Assembly (NCBI GenBank): GCA_050290225.1
Contig: JBNKHG010000075.1
Span: 8,572 to 72,571 of the forward strand
Origin: JBNKHG01 sp050290225
GTDB taxonomy: Bacteria > Pseudomonadota > Gammaproteobacteria > Pseudomonadales > Cellvibrionaceae
Length of the DNA: 64,000 bases
Direction of reading: 5' to 3'
The translations under genes and the position numbers were made by a program. Under the pieces are notes generated by a model that worked only from the letters and a program-made list of their open reading frames with translations, was not told the DNA's origin and did no database searches. Below, piece after piece: positions 1 through 8,597 of this stretch (its first letter is position 1; every line of letters starts with the position of its first letter).

Positions 1-3000
1 TGATGAGAATCGATGGCAACTCTCCCCAATGCTCTACTGTACCCTCCAGCGCATCGAAACCGGTGGCGCCATTGTCCAGGTGATAATCGACGATCACCAG
101 ATCCGGAACCTGGCCAGCGTTCACTGTTTGCGGCCATTTCTCCATAGCCTCGGCCAGGGAACGCGCTGTCACAACCACACACCCCCAACTGGTTAAGAGG
201 CTGTGCATACCCTGCAGAATCGCCTGCTCATTGTCGATACAAAGCACATGAGCACCCGCCAGATCGGCACCCACCGGCTCCAGGACTTTCTTCGGAAAGG
301 GTTTTTCCACCGGACAGCCCAAGGGGACCGCGATGGCAAACACAGACCCGCGACCGGGCCAGGAACGCACACTGATTTCGTGCCCAAGCAAATGAGCGCT
401 GCGCTTGGCGATTGCCAGCCCCAGCCCCAGCCCCTTGTCCGTGGGCCGATCACTCGGTGTCAGGCGCACAAACTCGTCGAATACCCGTTGCTGCTGCTCC
501 TGCGCGATACCCGCCCCTGTGTCCCACACCTCAATCCACAGGCGTTGCCCCCGGCGGCGGCAACCCAGTAATACCCGGCCGCGGCTGGTATAACGCAGGG
601 CATTGCTCAGGAAATTCTGCAGAATTCGGCGCAGCAAGTGGGGATCGGTCTCCACCCAAACATGGCACTCGGGGTGGGAGAACCTCAATTCCCGGGCCGC
701 GGCCATGGCCTGGAATTCAGCCACCAGGGAACCCAGCATTTCACTGACATCGAAGTTTTCCCGCTTGGGGGTCAACCTGCCACTGTCGAGACGCGACATC
801 TCCCGTAAAGCACTGATCAGCCTCTCCGCGTTGGCCAGGGCGCCATCGATATTGACCACATCGACCACCAGGCCCTGCCAATCGGCCACACTGACCTTTT
901 GTTGTACCGCCGCAATCAGCAGGCGCGCGGCGTTGATCGGCTGCAACAGGTCATGGCTGGTATCGGCCATAAAACGCGCCTTGCTGGTGTGGAGTTCTCG
1001 CAATTGCGCTTCGGCTTCCGCACGGCGACGGTTTTCCTCTTCCAGCGCCTTATTGGTGTCGAGCAGGTCTTTGGTGCGTTGTGCCACGCGCTCCTCCAAG
1101 TGCTGCTTGGACTCTTCCAACGCATCCACAACGGCGCGGTAGTCGCTAATGTCGGTATAAGTGGTAACGAAGCCACCTCCGGGCATGGGATTGCCCCGCA
1201 CTTCGATAAAGGTGTCATTGGGCAGGCGACGCTCGAAGCGGTGCACTCCGCCTTCACGCAGCAACTGTACCCGCTTTTCCACTTCTCGATCGATCTGCTC
1301 CCTGTCATTGGCATCGATCTCTCCGTAGAGTCCCTTCTCAGCATTGAAGCGGTAGAGATTTTCCACCGGACAACCGATGTACAACAGCTTTTCCGGGAAG
1401 GAAAACAACTCAGCGTACTTTTTATTCCAGGCCACCAGGCACAGATCCGCGTCCACCACGCTGATACCCTGGCTGACGGTTTCGACCGTGGTCTGCAGCA
1501 ATTCCTGACTGAACTGCAACTGCTGGGAAGTCCCGTCCATCAGGCTGGCAATATCGTCCAGGTTCAATGGGCGGCCACGACTGACAAGTTCAATCAAACG
1601 CCGCGCCGTCGCCGCTCCGACAATCCCCGATAGCACCGATTCGGTTTCCTGAACGCAAAAGCGTGGCGCGGCATCGTCGCTCAACAGGCGATGCTGGCAA
1701 CGTTGTTCGAACCCGAGCCACAAGGTTTGCAGGCGTTTCTGGCTGACAAAGGGCAGCAGCAGGCTACGAATCTGCGCCATGCTCAGGGGCGTCAACTCCA
1801 GACTGTTGTGGACGCTGGTTGCCAACGGCCGGGCGCGAACAAACGCATAGGCCTGGCGCTCGTCATCCGTATTCATGCGACAGCGCAGGGAGACCAGCAC
1901 AAACAGACCGATATTAAACAACAGGCTCCAAAATACCCCGTGACTGAGCGGGTCCAGGCCTGTCACACCAAACAGAGCCTGGGGCCGCAACCAGGAGATG
2001 CCGAAGGGCCCCTGTTCCAGCAACGGCAAGTTCGCGGGAACAACGGCCGGCAGCAACAGGCAATATCCCCAGAGGGCATAGCCCGCCATCAGGCCCGTCA
2101 AGACCCCGAATTTGTGGCCACGCCGCCAGTAGAGCCCGGCCACGATCGCCGGCGCCAATTGGGCCGCCGCCGAAAACGACAGCAACCCGATGCCCGCCAG
2201 GCTTCGATCGTCGACAATTAAACGGTGCACCCCCCACCCCATAAACAGCACGGCGAAAATACTGATACGCCGAATCAGGCGTAAATGGATACCGAGGGAA
2301 ACCGCATTACTGGGCGACTCGCGACTGGCCCGCAACCACAGCGGGGCAACCAGTTCATTGGAAATCATCACGGCCAATGTCACGGCCGCCATTACCACCA
2401 TGCCGGTGGCGGCGGAAAGGCCGCCGATAAAGGCCAGCAATGAAAGATCCGTGCGTTGGAGCGACAGGGGCAAGTTCAGAACATAGGTTTCCGCAGAGAT
2501 ATCACTGCCGGCGAAGTGCATCTGCCCGGCCAACACAATCGGCACTATCAGCAAGCAGAACAGCAACAGATAGAGGGGCAGAATCCAGCGAGCCAGCTTC
2601 CAATCCCGCGCTTCCTGATACTCCACCACGGCGACATGGAACTGGCGAGGCAGACAGATAATGGCCGCCATGGCGATCAATGTCTGGGTGACAAAATTGA
2701 TGTTTGCGTGGAATTCCTTCCAGGGAGCAAGCAGGTTCCCGCCATGCCAGTCAGCCACCGCAGAAACCGAACCCAGACTCTCGACCAATAACCAGGCTGA
2801 CAGACCGGCAATGGCTGCAAATGCCACCAGTTTCACCACCGACTCCAGCGCAATAGCCGCCAGCAGCCCGCGATTGCGCTCGCGTCCCTCTATATGATGA
2901 GCACCAAAAATGACGGCAAACAGTGCCATCAACACCGCGGCAATCAAGGCGGTATCCACGATCGGCTGGGGGGTGCCCGAGGTGTCAGCGATAATCCCCC

Positions 3001-3439
3001 AGGCCATGGTCACCGCACGTAGCTGCAACGCGATATAGGGCAGCGAACCGGCTACCGCCACCAGGGTCACCAGCGCCGCCAACCCCTGGTTCTTGCCATA
3101 GCGCGAACCAATGAAATCCGCCACCGACGTCACTTTCAGGCGCTCGCCCACCGCCAACAGCTTACGCATAAATCCGCTGCCGAACAGGAACAACAACATG
3201 GGACCGAGATAGATCGGCAGGAAATTCCAGCTACCGGACACCGCTTGACTGACGGCCCCGAAAAATGTCCAGGAACTGCAGTAAACCGCCAGGGCAAAGG
3301 CGTAGACCAGTGAACGCAGGACTGTCGCCTGCTTGCCGCGGCGGTCCGCCCACCAGGCCACGCCGCCGAGCAGGCCCAGATACAACAGGGCCAGAAGCAG
3401 CGCCAAGCCTTCGATGGAGACCGCGTCTTGTGTCGGCAT
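1..3439 (-). CDS. Hybrid sensor kinase: SLC5 transporter + PAS + histidine kinase + receiver (3' end cut by window)
   Basis: An open frame of about 1146 codons runs from ATG at 3437-3439 to the window edge with no stop, so the C-terminus is missing. A purine-rich ribosome site (GGGGAGG) lies just upstream of the ATG. Residues 1 to about 480 are strongly hydrophobic and look like a sodium/solute symporter (SLC5/PutP fold). A PAS domain of the NahK/ErcS' type follows at about 650-770, then a short coiled coil, a dimerisation helix with the phospho-accepting His at about residue 829 (SHDLLQP), an ATPase domain with N-box (NFLSNALRY) and G-boxes (DTGAGIA, GLGLGLAIAK), and a receiver domain with Asp near residue 1118 (VIVDYHLD). 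The architecture resembles CbrA-like and NahK-like regulators of nutrient use or lifestyle. Whether the transporter part moves a solute or only senses it cannot be told. A partner regulator may lie beyond the left edge. Confidence 0.88.
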   Translation of the reverse strand, partial: MPTQDAVSIEGLALLLALLYLGLLGGVAWWADRRGKQATVLRSLVYAFALAVYCSSWTFFGAVSQAVSGSWNFLPIYLGPMLLFLFGSGFMRKLLAVGERLKVTSVADFIGSRYGKNQGLAALVTLVAVAGSLPYIALQLRAVTMAWGIIADTSGTPQPIVDTALIAAVLMALFAVIFGAHHIEGRERNRGLLAAIALESVVKLVAFAAIAGLSAWLLVESLGSVSAVADWHGGNLLAPWKEFHANINFVTQTLIAMAAIICLPRQFHVAVVEYQEARDWKLARWILPLYLLLFCLLIVPIVLAGQMHFAGSDISAETYVLNLPLSLQRTDLSLLAFIGGLSAATGMVVMAAVTLAVMISNELVAPLWLRASRESPSNAVSLGIHLRLIRRISIFAVLFMGWGVHRLIVDDRSLAGIGLLSFSAAAQLAPAIVAGLYWRRGHKFGVLTGLMAGYALWGYCLLLPAVVPANLPLLEQGPFGISWLRPQALFGVTGLDPLSHGVFWSLLFNIGLFVLVSLRCRMNTDDERQAYAFVRARPLATSVHNSLELTPLSMAQIRSLLLPFVSQKRLQTLWLGFEQRCQHRLLSDDAAPRFCVQETESVLSGIVGAATARRLIELVSRGRPLNLDDIASLMDGTSQQLQFSQELLQTTVETVSQGISVVDADLCLVAWNKKYAELFSFPEKLLYIGCPVENLYRFNAEKGLYGEIDANDREQIDREVEKRVQLLREGGVHRFERRLPNDTFIEVRGNPMPGGGFVTTYTDISDYRAVVDALEESKQHLEERVAQRTKDLLDTNKALEEENRRRAEAEAQLRELHTSKARFMADTSHDLLQPINAARLLIAAVQQKVSVADWQGLVVDVVNIDGALANAERLISALREMSRLDSGRLTPKRENFDVSEMLGSLVAEFQAMAAARELRFSHPECHVWVETDPHLLRRILQNFLSNALRYTSRGRVLLGCRRRGQRLWIEVWDTGAGIAQEQQQRVFDEFVRLTPSDRPTDKGLGLGLAIAKRSAHLLGHEISVRSWPGRGSVFAIAVPLGCPVEKPFPKKVLEPVGADLAGAHVLCIDNEQAILQGMHSLLTSWGCVVVTARSLAEAMEKWPQTVNAGQVPDLVIVDYHLDNGATGFDALEGTVEHWGELPSILI

Positions 3440-3555
3440 CAGGCCTCCCCGCCCCTGCTCAAAGAGTCAATACACTGACTGCCATGTTGTAACAAATTGC
3501 AGAGAATAGGACAATTCGACATAAGTCCACACCGGTTTAACAAAACTGAAAATGA

Positions 3556-3581
3556 ACTGCGATGACAGATGTCATCGCAGT
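3556..3581. repeat. Near-perfect inverted repeat, 12-bp arms with 2-base centre
   Basis: ACTGCGATGACA (3556-3567) and TGTCATCGCAGT (3570-3581) are exact reverse complements around GA. The element lies in the 189-base gap between the divergent hybrid kinase and glycosyltransferase genes. It could be an operator for a dimeric regulator or a strong hairpin in the leader of the rightward transcript. No T-tract follows, so it is not a standard terminator. Confidence 0.75.
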
Positions 3582-3585
3582 ACGG

Positions 3586-3614
3586 TCTCTCAGATAATAC
3601 GATCTCTCACATAA
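3586..3614. repeat. Direct repeat TCTCTCANATAA, two copies 17 bases apart
   Basis: TCTCTCAGATAA (3586-3597) and TCTCTCACATAA (3603-3614) match at 11 of 12 bases. They sit directly after the inverted repeat and just before the glycosyltransferase start. Spacing of less than two helical turns would suit tandem binding of a regulator; function is not known. Confidence 0.5.
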
Positions 3615-3628
3615 AGTACCGCACAACA

Positions 3629-4894
3629 ATGACCAAAGTCCTGATCATCGGTTACGTCTGGCCGGAGCCCAGCTCCTCAGCGGCTGGCGCCCATATGCTT
3701 TCACTACTGGCGCTTTTCCAATCCCAGGGCTGGAAAATTACCTTCACCAGCCCCGCCGCCCGCACAGAGCACATGGCCAAGCTGGAGCCGCTCGGGGTCA
3801 AAACGGCCGACATAGCACTCAACGACAGCAGCTTTGACCGGTTTGTTGCCGAGCTCAGCCCCCACATCGTTGTCTTCGACCGTTTTATGATGGAGGAACA
3901 ATTCGGCTGGCGGGTTGAAAAAACCTGCCCCTCCGCCCTGCGCATTCTCGACACCGAAGACCTCTTTTGCCTGCGCCACGCTCGTCACCACGCCGTGAAA
4001 AAACATGGCAGAATAGAAACCCGGCTCACGAAGGCTCAACTGTTTACCGAACTGGCACAACGGGAAATTGCAGCCATTCTTCGCTCCGACCTGTCGTTGA
4101 TCATTTCCGAAGCCGAACACCAACTACTGACCGATCTGTTTAAAATCGATCCCGTACTGCTGCACTATTATCCCTTGATCATCGATAGCAGGCGTCTCGA
4201 TCAACAGCCCCCGAACTTCAATCAGCGCGACGGCTTTATATCCATTGGCAACTTTCGCCACCCGCCCAACTGGGACGCGGTGCGCTGGCTGAAAGAGAGC
4301 ATCTGGCCACTGATCAGGCGCGACCTGCCCCAATCGGAATGTCGTATCTACGGCGCCTACACTCCGCCCAAGGCCAGCGCCCTGCATAATCCCCAAGAAG
4401 GATTCCTGGTGTTGGGCCGTGCCGAGAGTGCCCGGGACGTGATGCAGCGAGCCCGCGTGAACCTTGCCCCGTTGCGCTTCGGCGCCGGCCTCAAAGGCAA
4501 ATTGGCGGATGCCATGGTTTGCGGCACACCGAGCGTCACCTCCCGAGTAGGCGCCGAAGGCATGAGTGGCGAACTGCCCTTTGCCGGCACTGTGGCCGAT
4601 AGCGCCGAGGACATTGCAAAGGCAGCGGTCAGCCTTTACAACGACCAGAGCCAGTGGCGCCAGGCTCAACAAAGGGGCTTCGACATTGTTCGCCAACGCT
4701 TCAACCGCGACACACACGACGCGCCCCTGCTGAAGACCATTCAACGGCTGCGGGAAAACCTCGACCAACACCGCCTGAACAATTTTACCGGTGCCATGCT
4801 GCTACACCACCTGCATAAAAGCACCCAGTATATGTCCCAATGGATAGAGGCCAAGAATCAGGCTGCCAACGGCCTCTCTGAACTGGATAACTGA
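3629..4894 (+). CDS. Glycosyltransferase, GT-B fold (family 4-like)
   Basis: A 421-residue protein. The start MTKVLIIGYVWPEP is preferred to an upstream ATG at 3569 because the latter falls inside the inverted repeat and the extra 20 residues look random, while the VLIIGY strand is the typical first beta strand of a Rossmann domain. The second half contains a GNFRHPPNWDAVRWL segment and a PLRFGAGLKGKLADAM stretch with the acidic/Gly-rich signature of C-terminal domains in GT4-type enzymes (Glycos_transf_1_4). It probably transfers a sugar from a nucleotide donor to a lipid, protein or polysaccharide acceptor in the cytoplasm; donor and acceptor are unknown. Its stop overlaps the next start (TGATG), so the two genes are very likely translated together. 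No other polysaccharide genes are seen nearby, which makes it an isolated modifier rather than part of a full O-antigen or capsule locus. Confidence 0.8.
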   Translation: MTKVLIIGYVWPEPSSSAAGAHMLSLLALFQSQGWKITFTSPAARTEHMAKLEPLGVKTADIALNDSSFDRFVAELSPHIVVFDRFMMEEQFGWRVEKTCPSALRILDTEDLFCLRHARHHAVKKHGRIETRLTKAQLFTELAQREIAAILRSDLSLIISEAEHQLLTDLFKIDPVLLHYYPLIIDSRRLDQQPPNFNQRDGFISIGNFRHPPNWDAVRWLKESIWPLIRRDLPQSECRIYGAYTPPKASALHNPQEGFLVLGRAESARDVMQRARVNLAPLRFGAGLKGKLADAMVCGTPSVTSRVGAEGMSGELPFAGTVADSAEDIAKAAVSLYNDQSQWRQAQQRGFDIVRQRFNRDTHDAPLLKTIQRLRENLDQHRLNNFTGAMLLHHLHKSTQYMSQWIEAKNQAANGLSELDN

Positions 4895-5817
4895 TGACAA
4901 CCATGACAACTCAACGTCTTGAACAACAACTGCAAAACATCCCGGAAGTTGCTCTGTGCCAGAGCACAGTCAGGTACCCGAACCGCACTCACCAGCCAGG
5001 TCTGCCGCTGCTGGTAATCGACAACCCCCACTGCCGGGCAGTCGTCGCACTGCAGGGTGCGCAACTGTTGGAGTTTACACCTCGCGGCGGCGATGCATTG
5101 CTGTGGCTTAGCCCCAATGCCCTATTCTCCCCCGGCACGGCGATCCGAGGCGGCATTCCGGTCTGTCTGCCCTGGTTCGGCGTTAACCCGCAGGCGCCGG
5201 AGCAACCCAAGCACGGTTTTGCCCGGAACCGGGACTGGCAGTTGCAACACATTGCCACAGACCCAAACGGTGAAACCCGACTGAGCTTTGACTTTAAATA
5301 CAATGGCAGAGAAGCGGCGCTGTTTGCCTACCCTTTTAGCGCACGATTAACCCTGCGGTTGGGCCAACAACTGGAGCTCACCCTGACGGTAACCAATACG
5401 GGAACGGACAGATTGCCGCTTAGCTGGGCCCTGCATAGCTATCATCCGGTGGCCGATCTCGCCGACACCCGCGTAACGGGGCTGGACGGCTGCCGCTATC
5501 TGGATAACACCCGTGCTCTGGCACCTGCGATCCAGACAGGCGAAGTCCGTTTTAGCGGCGAGGTCGACCGGGCTTATGAATGTGTAGGTCGAACCCAGAT
5601 TATTGAGGGTAACCCCCGTATTATTATCAGCGGAGAAAACTGTAACAGTGCCATTGTCTGGAATCCGGGGGCCGAACTCGCCGCCGGTATTGGCGATATC
5701 GGTGCGGGCAATTATGCAGGATTTGTTTGCGTGGAGCGTGGGGCAGCGTTTGGGGATGCCAGGTATTTACACGCAGGCGAGCGGCTAACAAGTCAATTAA
5801 CCCTTACCACAGGTTAA
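4894..5817 (+). CDS. D-hexose-6-phosphate mutarotase (aldose 1-epimerase family, YeaD-like)
   Basis: The 307-residue protein has the features of the galactose mutarotase superfamily in its YeaD branch: an N-terminal beta-rich region with GAQLLEFTPRG and LLWLSPNA, the IRGGIPVCLPWFG segment, the KHGFARNRDW histidine motif, LSWALHSYHPV with the second conserved His, and a late VWNPG...GFVCVERG stretch carrying a conserved Glu. The family interconverts alpha and beta anomers of sugar 6-phosphates in the cytoplasm. The ATG shares its A with the glycosyltransferase stop, so this is a two-gene operon. The pairing suggests supply of the correct anomer for sugar metabolism near the transferase, but this link is inferred only. 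Confidence 0.85.
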   Translation: MTTMTTQRLEQQLQNIPEVALCQSTVRYPNRTHQPGLPLLVIDNPHCRAVVALQGAQLLEFTPRGGDALLWLSPNALFSPGTAIRGGIPVCLPWFGVNPQAPEQPKHGFARNRDWQLQHIATDPNGETRLSFDFKYNGREAALFAYPFSARLTLRLGQQLELTLTVTNTGTDRLPLSWALHSYHPVADLADTRVTGLDGCRYLDNTRALAPAIQTGEVRFSGEVDRAYECVGRTQIIEGNPRIIISGENCNSAIVWNPGAELAAGIGDIGAGNYAGFVCVERGAAFGDARYLHAGERLTSQLTLTTG

Positions 5818-5852
5818 ATGGTTGCCACTCGTCAGGAGCCGGGGATGCGATA

Positions 5853-8099
5853 CTATTTAAACTTGTAATTTACCTGCAGGCCCCATTCACGCTCTCGGGC
5901 GTAGTTTGCTTCGGAGATACCCAAACTCGCCAACTCGGAAGCCCCGCTGACAAAATAACGTTTATCGGTCAGGTTCGTGACAAACACGCCCACGCCCCAT
6001 GCTTCATCGCGACTGCGCCAGTCCAATGAAGCATTGACCAATGTAAGGCCATCCTGGGCAATGGTTTCGACATTGGTGGGATCGTGGTAGACCTTGCTTT
6101 TGTAGTTGGCATTACCTGCCAGACGTATAACCCCGGCATTATCCAAACCCCAGCTATAACTGAGATCGGCATGGACGTTCCAGCGAGGCACCCGCACAAG
6201 ATCCATATCCTCGGTAATGATTACCCCGGGATCCAGCGATTCATAGCGTGCGTCCAGATAACCTATACCTGCCCGCGCAGAAAATCCGTTGACGCCGGTT
6301 AAGGCCAGCTCTAATTCCCCGCCCTTAATACCGGCTTCGGCCGCATTGTTGATTACAGGGATCACGCCGGCGTCCAGCACAGTAAATTGCATATCCTCGT
6401 AATCGGTATCAAACAGACTGGCCTGGATATTCACTCGACCATCCCAGAGCAACGCTTTCAAACCCAGCTCAGTCGTAGCGGCAAATTCAGGGTCAAAACG
6501 GTCTACGGGCCCCGGAAAAATCTGGCGACCGTTAAAACCACCGCTCTTGAAACCACGACTGTAACTCAGATAGCTCATTAGAGTGGGTGTCCAGCGGTAA
6601 TCCAGACTCACCATGGGCGAACTGTTAGTCCATTCATCGTCAACAGTGGCGGGCCCCACCACCTGTTCGCCACTGTTTATTTTACGGTTATTGACGCTGA
6701 ACGCCTTCTTCTCCCGCGTCACGCGCAGACCAGCAGTCGCGCTCAATTGTTCGGTTATTGCATAACTGATTTGCGAAAAGACCGCGCCACTGCGTGTACG
6801 AATATCGTTGTTAACATCAAAGTCGGAATCCAACAATGCAATACCCGTAGCCGCGTAAAGCCCGGACCAGAGAATAGCTTCCGTCTGATTGATTCCGTGT
6901 TCGCGGGAGTAGTAGACACCAGCCAGCCAGTTGAGTTTGTCTTCCAGCGCTATCCCCTGGACACGAAACTCCTGACTGAACTGTTTATGACTATCGCGAT
7001 TGGTACTGTGAGCATAGTCATAGGGGGAAGCATCCGAATCGCGCGCATACACGGCACTCATACGACGATAACCGCTAATGGCCGTCAAGGTTCCCCAGTC
7101 AAAATCGTGTTCGAGCGACAACGACGCGCCGCTGACATTCAGGTCGTCTTGACTGGGACCATCCTGGTGGTTTTCATCGGTATTGCCGGTTAGCCAGCGA
7201 TCATCGTACGGGCTATCCGGCGATGCCACCAGGGCATTGAACAGATCCCGATGTGGCGTAAACGTCATGGGAGTCACTTCGAGCAACGTCTGGGCGATGG
7301 CTTCCTGGCGTTGTTTGGTGTGATCCAGAGACAACAGCCACTCCGATCGATCGCTGGGTTGATAGGCAATGACAGCCTTCGCGCTTTGCCGATCAATATC
7401 CCCCAGCTCGGTACCGTCGGACAGGCGTTCGACATAGCCGTCTCGTGCATCGGAAGATACACTGATACGTCCCTGCATATTATCCATTACCCGACCTTCC
7501 GCACTGACGACCAGGTCGCGACGCCGGTAATCACCGGTAGTCGCCTGTATCTCGCCCTGAAACGCTTCGCTCGGCTTTCGGGATATGACCTGGATGGCAC
7601 CACCAATGCTGTTTTTACCAAATAGCGTACCCTGTGGACCTCGCAACACTTCTACACGCTCAATATCCGTCAGCTCAAGTACCCCACCCACCGAGCGGGA
7701 TATATAGACACCATCCAGATAAATTCCCACCCCAGGATCCGTGGTCAATAGAAAATCGTTTTGCCCCACACCGCGAATAAAGACACTGGCAGCGTTGCTA
7801 CTGCCCGAAAATGGCGCGGTCCAGTTGAAATCGACATTTGGCGCCAAGTCCCCCAAATTGGAAATATCTTCAAGCAATGGCGACTGCAATTGTTCCCTGC
7901 CAAAAGCCGTTATTGCGATGGGTACCTGATGAGATTGTTCCTGGCGCTTGCGTGCTGTTACGACGATTTCGTCGTACACATTTTGATCGACAGGGGTTGT
8001 GTGAATCCCGGTAGAACCGAAGGTGACGGGTGATCCCACAACAACCAGGCAGGTAATGAGACGGGGATGAATTGTGCGAAACATGCTCTTTACATTCAT
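5853..8099 (-). CDS. TonB-dependent outer membrane receptor
   Basis: About 748 residues from the ATG at 8097-8099; a longer frame to 8138 adds 13 residues that do not extend the signal sequence sensibly. The N-terminus (MFRTIHPRLITCLVVVGSP) is a signal peptide. A TonB-box-like segment (DEIVVTARKR) is followed by a plug domain with FIRGVGQND, GIYLDGVYISR and ERVEVLRGPQGTLFGKN, then a 22-strand-type barrel rich in aromatic strand ends. The class takes up iron chelates, vitamins or glycans across the outer membrane using TonB energy. The exact ligand cannot be read from sequence. The protein ends in YKFK, so the usual terminal aromatic residue is one position in from the end. It is transcribed away from the thiamine-diphosphate enzyme gene, with a 459-base gap between the two coding frames, and may share control with it. 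Confidence 0.9.
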   Translation of the reverse strand: MNVKSMFRTIHPRLITCLVVVGSPVTFGSTGIHTTPVDQNVYDEIVVTARKRQEQSHQVPIAITAFGREQLQSPLLEDISNLGDLAPNVDFNWTAPFSGSSNAASVFIRGVGQNDFLLTTDPGVGIYLDGVYISRSVGGVLELTDIERVEVLRGPQGTLFGKNSIGGAIQVISRKPSEAFQGEIQATTGDYRRRDLVVSAEGRVMDNMQGRISVSSDARDGYVERLSDGTELGDIDRQSAKAVIAYQPSDRSEWLLSLDHTKQRQEAIAQTLLEVTPMTFTPHRDLFNALVASPDSPYDDRWLTGNTDENHQDGPSQDDLNVSGASLSLEHDFDWGTLTAISGYRRMSAVYARDSDASPYDYAHSTNRDSHKQFSQEFRVQGIALEDKLNWLAGVYYSREHGINQTEAILWSGLYAATGIALLDSDFDVNNDIRTRSGAVFSQISYAITEQLSATAGLRVTREKKAFSVNNRKINSGEQVVGPATVDDEWTNSSPMVSLDYRWTPTLMSYLSYSRGFKSGGFNGRQIFPGPVDRFDPEFAATTELGLKALLWDGRVNIQASLFDTDYEDMQFTVLDAGVIPVINNAAEAGIKGGELELALTGVNGFSARAGIGYLDARYESLDPGVIITEDMDLVRVPRWNVHADLSYSWGLDNAGVIRLAGNANYKSKVYHDPTNVETIAQDGLTLVNASLDWRSRDEAWGVGVFVTNLTDKRYFVSGASELASLGISEANYAREREWGLQVNYKFK

Positions 8100-8402
8100 A
8101 GGCCCAACTCTTCTCTGAATGGTCGTGGTCCGGGACAACGCTGAAAGCGCAACCGTTATATGACCGGCATTAAACCGTGTACCACGGAGTTTCTCAAGTC
8201 AATTACCGCACAAACGCAAACAACAGGAACTGGTCAATATTCAACCAGAGAACCCATTCACACCTGAACACGAAAGATAACATCGCCAATTCAGATACAT
8301 TCTCTTTCAATGTCTATACTCATTTTAAGTAATCCGCGATTAACACAACTATCTCACCCACTGTTTGTCTGTAATATAAAGAAAGTGAAGACCAACAAAC
8401 AA

Positions 8403-8472
8403 AGAGGTTTTATTTCATAATTCTCGGGCGTTATCCGATTGATAAAAGTTAACCAGCGGCATAAAAACCTCT
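8403..8472. repeat. Long-range inverted repeat in the leader region of the thiamine-diphosphate cassette
   Basis: AGAGGTTTTAT (8403-8413) and ATAAAAACCTCT (8461-8472) are reverse complements apart from one extra A, with a 47-base loop. The AT-rich 8139-8597 gap otherwise shows no gene. The element lies upstream of the promoter proposed for the cassette and may be a regulator site or a relic terminator. Confidence 0.5.
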
Positions 8473-8510
8473 GCCAATGTTGTAATTAGTTCACAAACTG
8501 CAATAATTAA

Positions 8511-8540
8511 TTGGCGCAGAAATCAACATTTGTATATATT
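8511..8540 (+). promoter_or_regulatory. Possible sigma-70 promoter of the thiamine-diphosphate/citrate-synthase-like cassette
   Basis: TTGGCG at 8511-8516 and TATATT at 8535-8540 are separated by 18 bases and lie about 57 bases before the ATG at 8598. A short GG-rich site (TAGGTAAGCG) precedes the ATG. This is a match by eye only. Confidence 0.4.
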
Positions 8541-8597
8541 CCGATCTTCCGTGAGTTAGAGAAATCAATGCACATTGAGCAATAGGCTAGGTAAGCG

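Noticed and set aside
3569..3628. Upstream start for the glycosyltransferase
   Set aside because: The ATG lies within the inverted repeat and the added residues do not resemble a Rossmann start; the ATG at 3629 does.
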